Shown here piece by piece: positions 25,217 through 33,390 of a stretch of 64,000 nt of DNA. The stretch is from contig NZ_BDCE01000077.1 in NCBI RefSeq assembly GCF_001613345.1, positions 78,422-142,421 on the forward strand, in the 5' to 3' direction. How positions within the stretch are numbered: the stretch's first letter is position 1; each line of letters begins with the position of its first letter. The DNA comes from Nocardia uniformis NBRC 13702 (GTDB lineage Bacteria > Actinomycetota > Actinomycetes > Mycobacteriales > Mycobacteriaceae). A model generated the notes under the pieces. That model saw only the letters and a list, made by a program, of their open reading frames with translations. It searched no databases and was not told where the DNA came from. The position numbers were made by a program, and so were the translations under genes.

Positions 25217-25971
25217 GCGGACCCACGGGCGACCTGGTCGGGCGCACCGCGCTGGTCACCGGTGGTGCGAGCGGTATCGGCGCGGCCTGCGCTCGCGAAC
25301 TCGCCGGGCGCGGAGCCGCCGTCACCGTCGCCGATATCGATGGTCTCGCCGCGAAAGCCCTGGCGGACGAGATCGGCGGCACCGCTTGGGAAGTCGATCT
25401 GCTCGAGGTCGGTGCACTGGAGGATTTGCAACTCGAGACCGACATCCTCGTCAACAACGCGGGCGTGCAAACCGTGAGTCCGATCGTGGACTTTCCGCCG
25501 GAGCGGTTCCGGAACATGCTCGCGCTGATGGTGGAGGCACCGTTCCTGCTCGTGCGGGCGGCGCTGCCGCACATGTACGCGCAGGGCTTCGGACGGATCG
25601 TGAATATCTCCTCGGTGCACGGGATTCGGGCCTCGGCCTACAAGTCCGCGTATGTCACGGCGAAGCACGCCCTCGAGGGGCTGTCCAAGGTGACCGCCCT
25701 GGAGGGTGGGCCGCACGGGGTGACGAGCAATTGCGTCAACCCCGCCTATGTGCGGACGCCGCTGGTCGATAGGCAGATCGCCGATCAGGCTCGTACGCAC
25801 GGCATTCCCGAACAGGATGTGATCGAGCGGATCCTCTTGACCGAGAGCGCGGTCAAGCGGCTCATCGAACCCGAAGAGGTGGCGGCACTGGTCGGCTGGC
25901 TCACCACCGCATCGGCGGGCATGGTGACCGGGGCGACCTACACCATGGACGGCGGGTGGAGCGCGCGATGA
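25213..25971 (+). CDS. 3-hydroxybutyrate dehydrogenase-like SDR
   Basis: A 252-aa NAD-type SDR, TGGASGIG near residue 16 with acidic VADID after beta-2. It has NNAG, Ser in NISSVHG and the YVTAK catalytic pair. The C-terminal region QIADQARTHGIPEQDVIERILL, followed by AVKRLIEPEEVA, closely follows the pattern of bacterial D-3-hydroxybutyrate dehydrogenases, including the lid segment. It converts 3-hydroxybutyrate to acetoacetate, which the next enzyme activates. Overlaps on both sides (ATGA) make a tight operon. Confidence 0.85.
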   Translation: MSGPTGDLVGRTALVTGGASGIGAACARELAGRGAAVTVADIDGLAAKALADEIGGTAWEVDLLEVGALEDLQLETDILVNNAGVQTVSPIVDFPPERFRNMLALMVEAPFLLVRAALPHMYAQGFGRIVNISSVHGIRASAYKSAYVTAKHALEGLSKVTALEGGPHGVTSNCVNPAYVRTPLVDRQIADQARTHGIPEQDVIERILLTESAVKRLIEPEEVAALVGWLTTASAGMVTGATYTMDGGWSAR

Positions 25972-27941
25972 TCGATACCGCAGCTGTTTCGACGGAGGCG
26001 ACCGCGCAGTGGATTCCGAGCGACACCGATATCGAGCGGGCGCGGATCACCGACTTCACACGGTTCGCTGCCGATCGCACCGGCACGGACTTCCCCGACT
26101 ACCAAGCGCTGTGGCGGTGGTCGGTCGAGGATCTGTCCGGGTTCTGGCGCGCGGTGTGGGACTACTTCGACCTCGGCGACGCACCGGGTCCGGTGCTGGC
26201 CGACGCCACCATGCCGAGCGCGCATTGGTTCCCCGACGTCACGCTGAACTACGTCGATCAGGTGGTCCGCCAGGCCCGCACCGATCGCCCCGCCATTGTC
26301 TCGGTGCGCGAGGGCGGACCCGTCGAAGAGATCTCGTGGGCCGATATGCTCACCCGCGCCGACGCTTTCGCCCGCACGCTGCGATCGCTGGGTGTGCGCG
26401 CCGGAGATCGGGTGGTCGGGTATCTGCCGAATATCCCGGAGGCGGTCATCGCCTTCCTGGCGACGGCGAGTATCGGCGCGGTCTGGAGCGCGTGCGGTCA
26501 GGACTACTCCCCGCAGGCGGCGCTGGACCGGCTCGGACAGTTGGCACCCACGGTCCTCGTCACCGCGGATGGTTACCGCTACGGCGGCAAGGACCACGAT
26601 AGGCGGGCCGAGATCGAAGCGCTGCGAACCGGTTTACCGACACTGCGGGGCACCGTGGCGGTGGCGCGGCTCGGATACGGCGTGCCGGACACGGTGGAGT
26701 GGGACAGTGCGGTCGCCATGGCCCCCGCCGCGCCGGGAATGGTCACGGAGCCGGTGGCTTTCGCGCATCCGCTGTGGGTGCTGTACTCCTCGGGCACCAC
26801 CGGTAAACCCAAGGGCATTGTGCACGGGCACGGTGGGGTCCTGCTCGAACACCTGAAAGCTATTGCGCTGCAATCCGATATCGGGCGCGACGATACGTTC
26901 TTCTGGTACACCAGCCCGTCGTGGATGATGTGGAACTTCCAGGTCGCCGGACTGCTTGTCGGGGCCACCATCGTCTGCTACGACGGCAGTCCGAGCGCAC
27001 CGCACCCGGACAGCCTGTGGGAGTTGGCCGACCAGACCCGCGCCACCGTGGTGGGCACCAGCCCGGGTTACGTCCTGTCCTGCGCCAAAGCCGGTGCCGT
27101 CCCCCGGCGCGACCACGACCTGTCGGCACTGCGCCTGGTCGGGGTTACCGGATCGGCGCTGCCATCCTCGTCGTCACTGTGGTTGCGCGACAATGTCGGT
27201 GACCATATTCCCGTCGCCTCGATCAGCGGCGGCACCGATATCGTCTCGGCGTTCATCGGCGGGGTGCGCACCGTGCCGGTATGGCCCGGTGAGCTGTCGG
27301 CCCCGTATCTCGGTGTGGCACTGGACGCCTGGGATGCGGACGGCCGTCCCGTGCGCGGGGCGGTCGGGGAACTCGTCATTACCGAGCCCATGCCGTCCAT
27401 GCCGGTGCGCTTCTGGAACGATCCGGACGGATCCCGTTACCGCGACGCCTATTTCGACATGTTTCCCGCTGTATGGCGACACGGCGACTGGATCACCCGC
27501 ACCGAGCACGGCAGTATCGTCGTGCACGGCCGCTCCGATTCGACCCTGAACCGGCACGGGATTCGCATGGGCTCGGCCGATATCTACCAGACAGTGGAGG
27601 CGCTGCCCGAGATCGCCGAAGCCCTGGTGCTCGGCATGGAGCAGCCCGACGGCGGGTACTGGATGCCACTGTTCGTCGTCCTCGCCGACGGTGTCGAATT
27701 CACCGACGCGGTGCGCGAACGCATCAATACCGCCATTCGCCATGAGGTTTCGCCGCGTCACGTACCCGACGAGATCATTGCCGCCCCCGGCATCCCGCAT
27801 ACCCGCACCGGTAAGAAGCTCGAGGTGCCGCTCAAGAAGCTGCTCCAGGGTGCGGATATCTCCGGGGTGATCTCCCCCGCCGCTATCGATGCCCCGGAGC
27901 TTCTCGAATGGTACGCGGCGATTCGTCCCGCACAGGTGTGA
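25968..27941 (+). CDS. Acetoacetyl-CoA synthetase
   Basis: A 657-aa acyl-adenylate-forming ligase (acetoacetate + ATP + CoA to acetoacetyl-CoA). An N-terminal cap (FPDYQALWRWSVEDLSGFWRAVWDYF) is followed by the P-loop-like YSSGTTGKPKGIVH at about residue 275, FWYTSPSWMMWNFQV, SISGGTDIVSAF, HGRSDSTLNRHGIRMG and the C-terminal catalytic Lys in RTGKKLEVPLKK. The length and ISGGTD/NRHGIR motifs fit acetoacetyl-CoA synthetase better than acetyl-CoA synthetase. It ends the ketone-body operon and overlaps the convergent PAP2 gene by 59 bp. Confidence 0.9.
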   Translation: MIDTAAVSTEATAQWIPSDTDIERARITDFTRFAADRTGTDFPDYQALWRWSVEDLSGFWRAVWDYFDLGDAPGPVLADATMPSAHWFPDVTLNYVDQVVRQARTDRPAIVSVREGGPVEEISWADMLTRADAFARTLRSLGVRAGDRVVGYLPNIPEAVIAFLATASIGAVWSACGQDYSPQAALDRLGQLAPTVLVTADGYRYGGKDHDRRAEIEALRTGLPTLRGTVAVARLGYGVPDTVEWDSAVAMAPAAPGMVTEPVAFAHPLWVLYSSGTTGKPKGIVHGHGGVLLEHLKAIALQSDIGRDDTFFWYTSPSWMMWNFQVAGLLVGATIVCYDGSPSAPHPDSLWELADQTRATVVGTSPGYVLSCAKAGAVPRRDHDLSALRLVGVTGSALPSSSSLWLRDNVGDHIPVASISGGTDIVSAFIGGVRTVPVWPGELSAPYLGVALDAWDADGRPVRGAVGELVITEPMPSMPVRFWNDPDGSRYRDAYFDMFPAVWRHGDWITRTEHGSIVVHGRSDSTLNRHGIRMGSADIYQTVEALPEIAEALVLGMEQPDGGYWMPLFVVLADGVEFTDAVRERINTAIRHEVSPRHVPDEIIAAPGIPHTRTGKKLEVPLKKLLQGADISGVISPAAIDAPELLEWYAAIRPAQV

Positions 27942-28602
27942 TCACCACTCCTCGACCCGGACCACCATTGGTGCTCCGGGTCGACTGGCGCGGATCGGCC
28001 TGTTGCGCGACAGTCGACTCCCCGACAGCGGCGGGTTCCGCGGGTCGTGCCGCCCACCAACGGCGGGTCACCACGGCGACGGCCACCCCGAGCGCCGCTC
28101 CGGCCGCCACGTCGGTGGGCCAGTGCACACCGATATGCACGCGTGAATACGCCACCGCCAGCGCGACGGGGGCGATGACCGCCGCCGAGACCGGATCTTC
28201 CAGTGCCACACCGGCCGTGAACGCGGCGGCGGAAGCGGAATGCCCGGACGGGAACGAGGACGAGACCGGCGGATTGAGGATGCGGCGCACGAACGGCACC
28301 GCTTCACCCGGCGGTCGTCGGCGCGGGAACAGGGGTTTGGCAACGCCATTGGCCAATCCGCTGGCGATTCCGGTGACCGCCAGTCCGCGCAGCGCGGCCC
28401 GCCGCCCGGCCCGGTCCCCCGAGAAGTACAGTGCCGCCGCGCACGCGATCCACAGCCTGCTGTGATTGGCACTGACGCTCAGCGTCCGCAGCAATCCATC
28501 AGCGCGCGACGGTCGCAGCCGCGAACTGCGCCGCATCAGCCACCGGTCGGGGCGGCTGACGTGGCCCAACGGACGAGAATTCCGCCAAGATCGTCGACGC
28601 AT
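27883..28602 (-). CDS. PAP2-family membrane phosphatase
   Basis: A 239-aa phosphatidic acid phosphatase type 2 protein. The three phosphatase motifs are present: KPLFPRRRP (K-x6-RP), SSFPSGHSAS and SRVHIGVHWPTDVAAG. Several hydrophobic helices surround them. It likely dephosphorylates a lipid phosphate or polyprenyl pyrophosphate on the outer membrane face. The C-terminal 45 residues are hydrophilic and overlap the acetoacetyl-CoA synthetase end antisense by 59 bp. It follows the TetR gene by 9 nt. Confidence 0.87.
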   Translation of the reverse strand: MRRRSWRNSRPLGHVSRPDRWLMRRSSRLRPSRADGLLRTLSVSANHSRLWIACAAALYFSGDRAGRRAALRGLAVTGIASGLANGVAKPLFPRRRPPGEAVPFVRRILNPPVSSSFPSGHSASAAAFTAGVALEDPVSAAVIAPVALAVAYSRVHIGVHWPTDVAAGAALGVAVAVVTRRWWAARPAEPAAVGESTVAQQADPRQSTRSTNGGPGRGVVITPVRDESPRTIREAPGHR

Positions 28603-28611
28603 CCGTCCAGG

Positions 28612-29220
28612 CTAATCGCTGTGCACGCCGATCAATTGGATCAAACCGTCGATATAGGCGCGAAATAGCGCCGCCATATCCACGGTCTCGGGATCGAGCA
28701 GCCATTGCAGCTGTAGGCCGTCCATTATGGCGAATACCTGGCGAGCCACCGCTTTCGTATCGAGACCGGCGCGAATGGTGCCGTCGGCGATCCCCTCGTC
28801 GAGCGCCCGTGCCAGGGTTCGCTCCAGCGTGCGGTAGCGGTCGACCGCCCAGCCGTGCGCGGGATGATCAACCGTGACCGACTCCCCGGTGACGACCGTG
28901 AACACCTGCACCAGGCCGGGCACATGCGTGTTGTGCTCGACCAGCCGCGCCAGCCGCCGCAGCGCGTCCGGGCCGCGCAGGGCCTCGCCGAATTCGAGTC
29001 GCTGGGCATCGAGCCGGTCGCGGTATTCGAGAACGGCCGCCAGGAGAGCGGCCTTGGTCGGGAAGTGGTGCAGCAGGCCGGGCTGGGACAGGCCGCACAG
29101 CCCGGCGATGTCGGCGAGGGAGGAGTTGTGGAAACCGTTCTCGGCGAACGATTTCAGGGCCACGTCGAGAATCTGCTCCCTGCGGGCCTCGCCGCGTGGG
29201 CGAGGTCGGCGCTGCGCCAC
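28612..29220 (-). CDS. TetR-family regulator
   Basis: A 202-aa TetR protein: HTH ARREQILDVALKSFAENGFHNSSLADIAGLCGLSQPGLLHHFPTK. GTG at 29220 with GGAGG 5 nt upstream. It is divergent from an alpha/beta hydrolase gene (152 bp between) and the GH3 gene beyond, which are its probable targets. The PAP2 gene is 9 nt downstream and probably co-transcribed. Confidence 0.88.
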   Translation of the reverse strand: MAQRRPRPRGEARREQILDVALKSFAENGFHNSSLADIAGLCGLSQPGLLHHFPTKAALLAAVLEYRDRLDAQRLEFGEALRGPDALRRLARLVEHNTHVPGLVQVFTVVTGESVTVDHPAHGWAVDRYRTLERTLARALDEGIADGTIRAGLDTKAVARQVFAIMDGLQLQWLLDPETVDMAALFRAYIDGLIQLIGVHSD

Positions 29221-29372
29221 GTCATCCTCCTTCGGCGATGGTCCTGCGGCAGACACTAGTCCTCGGCACCGGGCCGACCGGAGATCGGCCACCCCAGTCA
29301 GAATATGTCGGATTGATAACATTACCGAGCACTCACTCGGTTTGCGCGGAATGCGCGGGCACACTCGATCTC

Positions 29373-30251
29373 ATGAGCCAGGCTGCCGATCACACCACCG
29401 ATATCGTTCCGCTCACCCTCGATGGCGGGTATGGAGCGCTTACGGCCTGGGAGGCCGTGCCAGCGCCGGGGGTGACAGCCCTCGGCACCGTCGTGCTGGT
29501 GCCCGGATTCACCGGGTCCAAAGAGGACTTCGCGGCCATGCTGCCGCTACTCGCCGACGCCGGATATCGCGCGGTCGCCTACGACCAGCGCGGACAGTGG
29601 CAGTCCGACGGACCCGACGAGATCGACGGCTACACCATGGCCGACTTCTCCGGCGATCTGGCGCGGGTCGTCGATCAGGTATCCGGCGACGAGCCCGTAC
29701 ACCTGGTCGGGCACTCCTTCGGCGGGTACGTCGCCCGGGTCGCGCTGCTCGACCGGCCCGCGAGATTCCGCAGCCTGACCCTGCTGGCCTCGGGCCCATC
29801 GTCGGTGGCGGACATCAACTTTCCGCCACCACACCTGGTGGCACAGGCCGTCGAGCAGGGCGGTCAGGAATTCATCTGGCAGCAGATGAGCACCGCCATG
29901 GGTCTGACCGACCCGAACGCCGCCGGGCGACCGGAACCGGCCAAACTCGAATTCCTGCACACTCGGATTCTGGCCACCAAGAAGGCCAATATTCTCGGCA
30001 TCCTGCGCGTCATGGAGGTGCCGCCGCTCGCCGACCCGACCGTCCTGCGCAATGCCGGAGTGCCCATCCTCATCGCCTACGGCGATACCGGCGACCTGTG
30101 GGATCCGCAGGTGCACGAGCGCTTCGCCGAGCAGCTCGGCGCACGGCGCGCCGTCTACCCGGGCGTCGGCCATCTGCCCAATGAGGACCGACCCGAGCAG
30201 GTGTGCGCGGATCTCGTCGACTTCTGGGGCCACCCCGACCCGCGCCAGTAG
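29373..30251 (+). CDS. Alpha/beta hydrolase
   Basis: A 292-aa hydrolase with oxyanion HG-like region VLVPGFTGSKED, nucleophile elbow GHSFGG at about residue 113, acid in YGDTGDLWD and catalytic His in GVGHLPNED. No signal peptide. Likely an esterase, lactonase or C-C hydrolase; substrate unknown. It is divergent from TetR and 41 nt before the beta-glucosidase gene, so the two may form one regulated unit. Confidence 0.85.
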   Translation: MSQAADHTTDIVPLTLDGGYGALTAWEAVPAPGVTALGTVVLVPGFTGSKEDFAAMLPLLADAGYRAVAYDQRGQWQSDGPDEIDGYTMADFSGDLARVVDQVSGDEPVHLVGHSFGGYVARVALLDRPARFRSLTLLASGPSSVADINFPPPHLVAQAVEQGGQEFIWQQMSTAMGLTDPNAAGRPEPAKLEFLHTRILATKKANILGILRVMEVPPLADPTVLRNAGVPILIAYGDTGDLWDPQVHERFAEQLGARRAVYPGVGHLPNEDRPEQVCADLVDFWGHPDPRQ

Positions 30252-30292
30252 CCTGAAATTTGCCGACAATCGAGAGACGAACGGGACAACGC

Positions 30293-32680
30293 ATGGACGA
30301 CCTCATCGAGGAATTGCTCGCGAAACTCGATCTGCCCGGGAAGCTGCGCCTCATCTCCGGCGCGGCCATGTTCCGCTTCGCGGGCGACCCGAGCATCGGA
30401 CTGGACGAAATGCCGGTCTCGGACGGACCGTCCGGGGTACGCGGCGAATACTGGGACGAACGCGACCCCTCGGTCAGCCTGCCATCCGGAACCGCGGTGG
30501 CAGCCACCTGGGACCCGGCACTGGTCACCGAGATCGGTGCGCTCATCGCGCACGAGGCACGACGCAAGGGCGTCTACGCCGTCCTCGGACCCACCATCAA
30601 CCTGCACCGATCCCCGCTCGGCGGCAGGCATTTCGAATGCTTCTCCGAAGATCCGCTCCTCACCGCCGAAATGGCGGGCGCGTATGTGGCGGCCGTCCAG
30701 GCCTACGGGGTGAGCGCGTGCCCGAAGCACTACGTGGCCAATGACTCCGAGACCGACCGCTTCACCGTCGATGTGCGCGCCGACGACCGCACCCTGCGTG
30801 AGCTCTACCTCTACCCGTTCGAGCGCAGCGTCGAGGCCGGGGCCTGGATGATCATGGACGCCTACAACTCGGTGAACGGCGTCACCATGACCGAGAACGC
30901 GCTGCTGGACGAACCACTGAAGGGCACTTGGGGTTTCGACGGCGTCGTGGTGTCGGACTGGACCGCGGTGCGCTCCACCACCGGCGCGGCCAAGGGCACC
31001 GATATCGCCATGCCCGGACCGCCCATGCTGTGGGGCGCGCCCCTGGCAGACGCCGTCGAACAGGGTGAGGTGCCCGAATCCGCCATCGACGACAAGGTCC
31101 GGCGCATACTGCGCTTCGCCGCACGGGTCGGCGCATTGAACGGAAACCCGGCCGCCACACCGGAATTCAGCGAAGCACAGGCACAGGACGTGGTTCGTCG
31201 TGCCGCCGCCGACGGCATGGTCCTGGTCAGCAATGACGGCGTACTGCCGCTGCGGCCCGATACCACCGTCGCACTACTCGGCCCCAATGCCGGACTCCCG
31301 CGCTTCATGGGCGGCGGTAGCGCCACCGTCATTCCCACCCACACCACCACCCCGGTCGAGGGCCTCGACGCCGTACTGTCCGTACGGCATACACCCGGTG
31401 TGCGGCTCGTGGAGAAGCTCATCCCGGTACCCCTCGACCTGGTCACCGACCCCGAGACCGGCACCCCAGGACTGAGCCTGCGCTTCCTCGACGGCGACAC
31501 CGTCATCGATACCCAGCACCGCACCGCGGGCAATCTCATGCTGTTCGGCGACCAGAAGGCCGCGGGGTCGACGGCCATCGAGATCCGGGCGCGGCTGCGC
31601 GCCGATACCGCCGGTGACTGGCAGCTCGGCGTCGGCACCCTCGGCCAGGCCCGCCTGGACCTCGACGGCGAAACCGTTCTCGATGAGACCATTACCTTCG
31701 AGGGCACCGACCCCGTCGGCGCGATCCTCTACCCGCCACAGCGCTCGGTCACCCGCACCCTCACCGAGGGCCAGGAGGTCGACGTCCGCATTACCGTCAC
31801 CACCCCGCCCGCCATTCCCGGGCTCGGCATCATCCTCGGCCTCACCTTCGGAATCACCCGCCCGCAGCGCCCCGAAGACGAAGAGTTCGCCGCCGCCATC
31901 GAATTGGCCCGCACGTCCGACGTGGCGGTCGTCGTGGTCGGCACCACAGAGCAGATCGAATCCGAGGGCTTCGACCGTGCCGACCTGCGACTCCCTGGCC
32001 GTCAGGACGAACTGGTCGCGGCCGTGGCCGCCGCCAATCCGCGCACCATCGTGGTGGTCAATTCCGGTGCGCCGGTGGAAATGCCGTGGCGCGACGACGT
32101 CGCCGCCGTCCTGCTGTCCTGGTTCCCCGGCCAGGAGTTCGGTGCGGCGCTCGCCGATGTCCTCACCGGCACCGCTGAACCGGGAGGCCGCCTCCCCACC
32201 ACCTGGCCCAAGCGCATCGAGGACGTCCCCGTCCTGGCCACCGCGCCGGAACCCGACAATGCCCTCCCCTACGACGAAGGCATTCACATCGGCTACCGGG
32301 CCTGGCTCAAAGCCGAGGTAACCCCGGCCTATTCGTTCGGCCACGGTCTCGGGTACACAACCTGGTCGCTCACGGACCTGTCCGTATCCGGCCGCACCGC
32401 TACCCTGACGGTCACCAATACCGGCGACCGCCCCGGCAAGCAGGTGGTGCAGGCGTACCTCTCGCGGGAGAACTCCGCCATCGATCGCCCGGTCCGCTGG
32501 CTCGCCGCCTTCGCGACCGTCACCGTCGAGCCCGGCGAATCCCGCACCGTCACCCTCGAATTGCCGCAGCGTGCGTTCGAACACTGGACCGATGCGGGCT
32601 GGGCCATCGAACCCGGCAGTTTCACCCTGCATGTCGGCACCTCGGTGAGCGCTTTGCCGCTCACCGCCGAAATCAGCTGA
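30293..32680 (+). CDS. Glycoside hydrolase family 3 beta-glucosidase
   Basis: A 795-aa cytoplasmic GH3 enzyme without signal peptide. The N-terminal barrel begins with DGPSGVRGEYWDE and has LGPTINLHRSPLGGRHFECFSEDP, CPKHYVANDSE and the nucleophile Asp in GVVVSDWTAV (about residue 221). The second sandwich domain contains GMVLVSNDGVLPL, and a PA14-like insert (about 385-510) is followed by the rest of that domain and a C-terminal fibronectin-type III-like domain (LSVSGRTATLTVTNTGDR). It cleaves terminal beta-glucosyl residues. A strong terminator follows. Confidence 0.92.
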   Translation: MDDLIEELLAKLDLPGKLRLISGAAMFRFAGDPSIGLDEMPVSDGPSGVRGEYWDERDPSVSLPSGTAVAATWDPALVTEIGALIAHEARRKGVYAVLGPTINLHRSPLGGRHFECFSEDPLLTAEMAGAYVAAVQAYGVSACPKHYVANDSETDRFTVDVRADDRTLRELYLYPFERSVEAGAWMIMDAYNSVNGVTMTENALLDEPLKGTWGFDGVVVSDWTAVRSTTGAAKGTDIAMPGPPMLWGAPLADAVEQGEVPESAIDDKVRRILRFAARVGALNGNPAATPEFSEAQAQDVVRRAAADGMVLVSNDGVLPLRPDTTVALLGPNAGLPRFMGGGSATVIPTHTTTPVEGLDAVLSVRHTPGVRLVEKLIPVPLDLVTDPETGTPGLSLRFLDGDTVIDTQHRTAGNLMLFGDQKAAGSTAIEIRARLRADTAGDWQLGVGTLGQARLDLDGETVLDETITFEGTDPVGAILYPPQRSVTRTLTEGQEVDVRITVTTPPAIPGLGIILGLTFGITRPQRPEDEEFAAAIELARTSDVAVVVVGTTEQIESEGFDRADLRLPGRQDELVAAVAAANPRTIVVVNSGAPVEMPWRDDVAAVLLSWFPGQEFGAALADVLTGTAEPGGRLPTTWPKRIEDVPVLATAPEPDNALPYDEGIHIGYRAWLKAEVTPAYSFGHGLGYTTWSLTDLSVSGRTATLTVTNTGDRPGKQVVQAYLSRENSAIDRPVRWLAAFATVTVEPGESRTVTLELPQRAFEHWTDAGWAIEPGSFTLHVGTSVSALPLTAEIS

Positions 32681-32695
32681 GTTCATAGCGATTCC

Positions 32696-32734
32696 ACTGG
32701 GCCGGGTGCGCTGATTCCGCGCACCCGGCCCAGT
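32696..32734 (+). terminator. Strong hairpin after GH3 gene
   Basis: Perfect 16-bp GC-rich stem (32696-32711 with 32719-32734), 7-nt loop, 15 nt after the GH3 stop, followed by TTGGGTCCC. No long U tract, but its placement favours a terminator. Confidence 0.65.
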
Positions 32735-32798
32735 TGGGTCCCTGGGCAGAGTGGTTTATCGGGGCGAGCAGGAACTACTCGCCCTGTCGGACGGACTA

Positions 32799-33002
32799 TC
32801 AGCGCGCGGAACCACTTTCGAGGAATTCACGGATGAAGCAGAGCGGACAGATGGGATCGAACGGCGCGGTGATCTGAGTCGAGGTAGTGGTCGACGGTGG
32901 CACCGGAAGTTCGTTCGGCGCGGCTGCTGCGAGCGCGGGTTGTAGGGCGAGCGCGACAGCAAGCGCGCCGCCGGCAATGACATTCAGCATGGGACGGTAC
33001 AA
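32799..33002 (-). CDS. Small secreted peptide with CPLC motif
   Basis: A 67-aa candidate. Signal peptide MLNVIAGGALAVALALQPALAAAAP, then a Thr/Ser/Pro-rich segment and ITAPFDPICPLCFIREFLESG with a CxxC pair. The TTG at 33002 is preferred because GGAGG lies 5 nt upstream; an ATG 4 codons in or a GTG at 33014 are alternatives. Function unknown. The CxxC could bind metal or form a disulfide. Confidence 0.55.
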   Translation of the reverse strand: MYRPMLNVIAGGALAVALALQPALAAAAPNELPVPPSTTTSTQITAPFDPICPLCFIREFLESGSAR

Positions 33003-33390
33003 GAGTTCCTCCACGTTGATGCGTTGAGCCGCGAGGGTAGCAAGACCCCCTCGCTGCGGTCATGCCCCCAACTCCAGATGGAGTGCTGCCGGTGCGGCCC
33101 TCCCACCGAGCCGCCGCGCGGCCACATTCGAGGGTGGAAAACATGGGCAGCCGGCGTCCGCTGCCACCTCGAACCCAGTATCACCTCGAAGCGGCGTCAG
33201 AAGAATCGTCCTGCGCGAAGCTACTTCCCGGTTTGTAGTGCCCCTTCGCTTCCAGGCTAGTTTTTGGCGCTGGAGGTATCTGTGTTTGTCGACTACCGAC
33301 AGGCCGGTGAGACATGTTTAGATGCGCATATCTGAGTAATGGAATGCTAGCAACACGGTACGGGCTTCACATCGGAGCGCGACCGTCGCC
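33003..33390. other. Intergenic, no gene seen
   Basis: About 390 bp between the divergent-side start of the small secreted peptide gene and the end of the kinase gene. The part from 33280 to 33370 is noticeably A/T-richer than its surroundings. No ORF, tRNA or strong repeat recognised. Confidence 0.5.
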
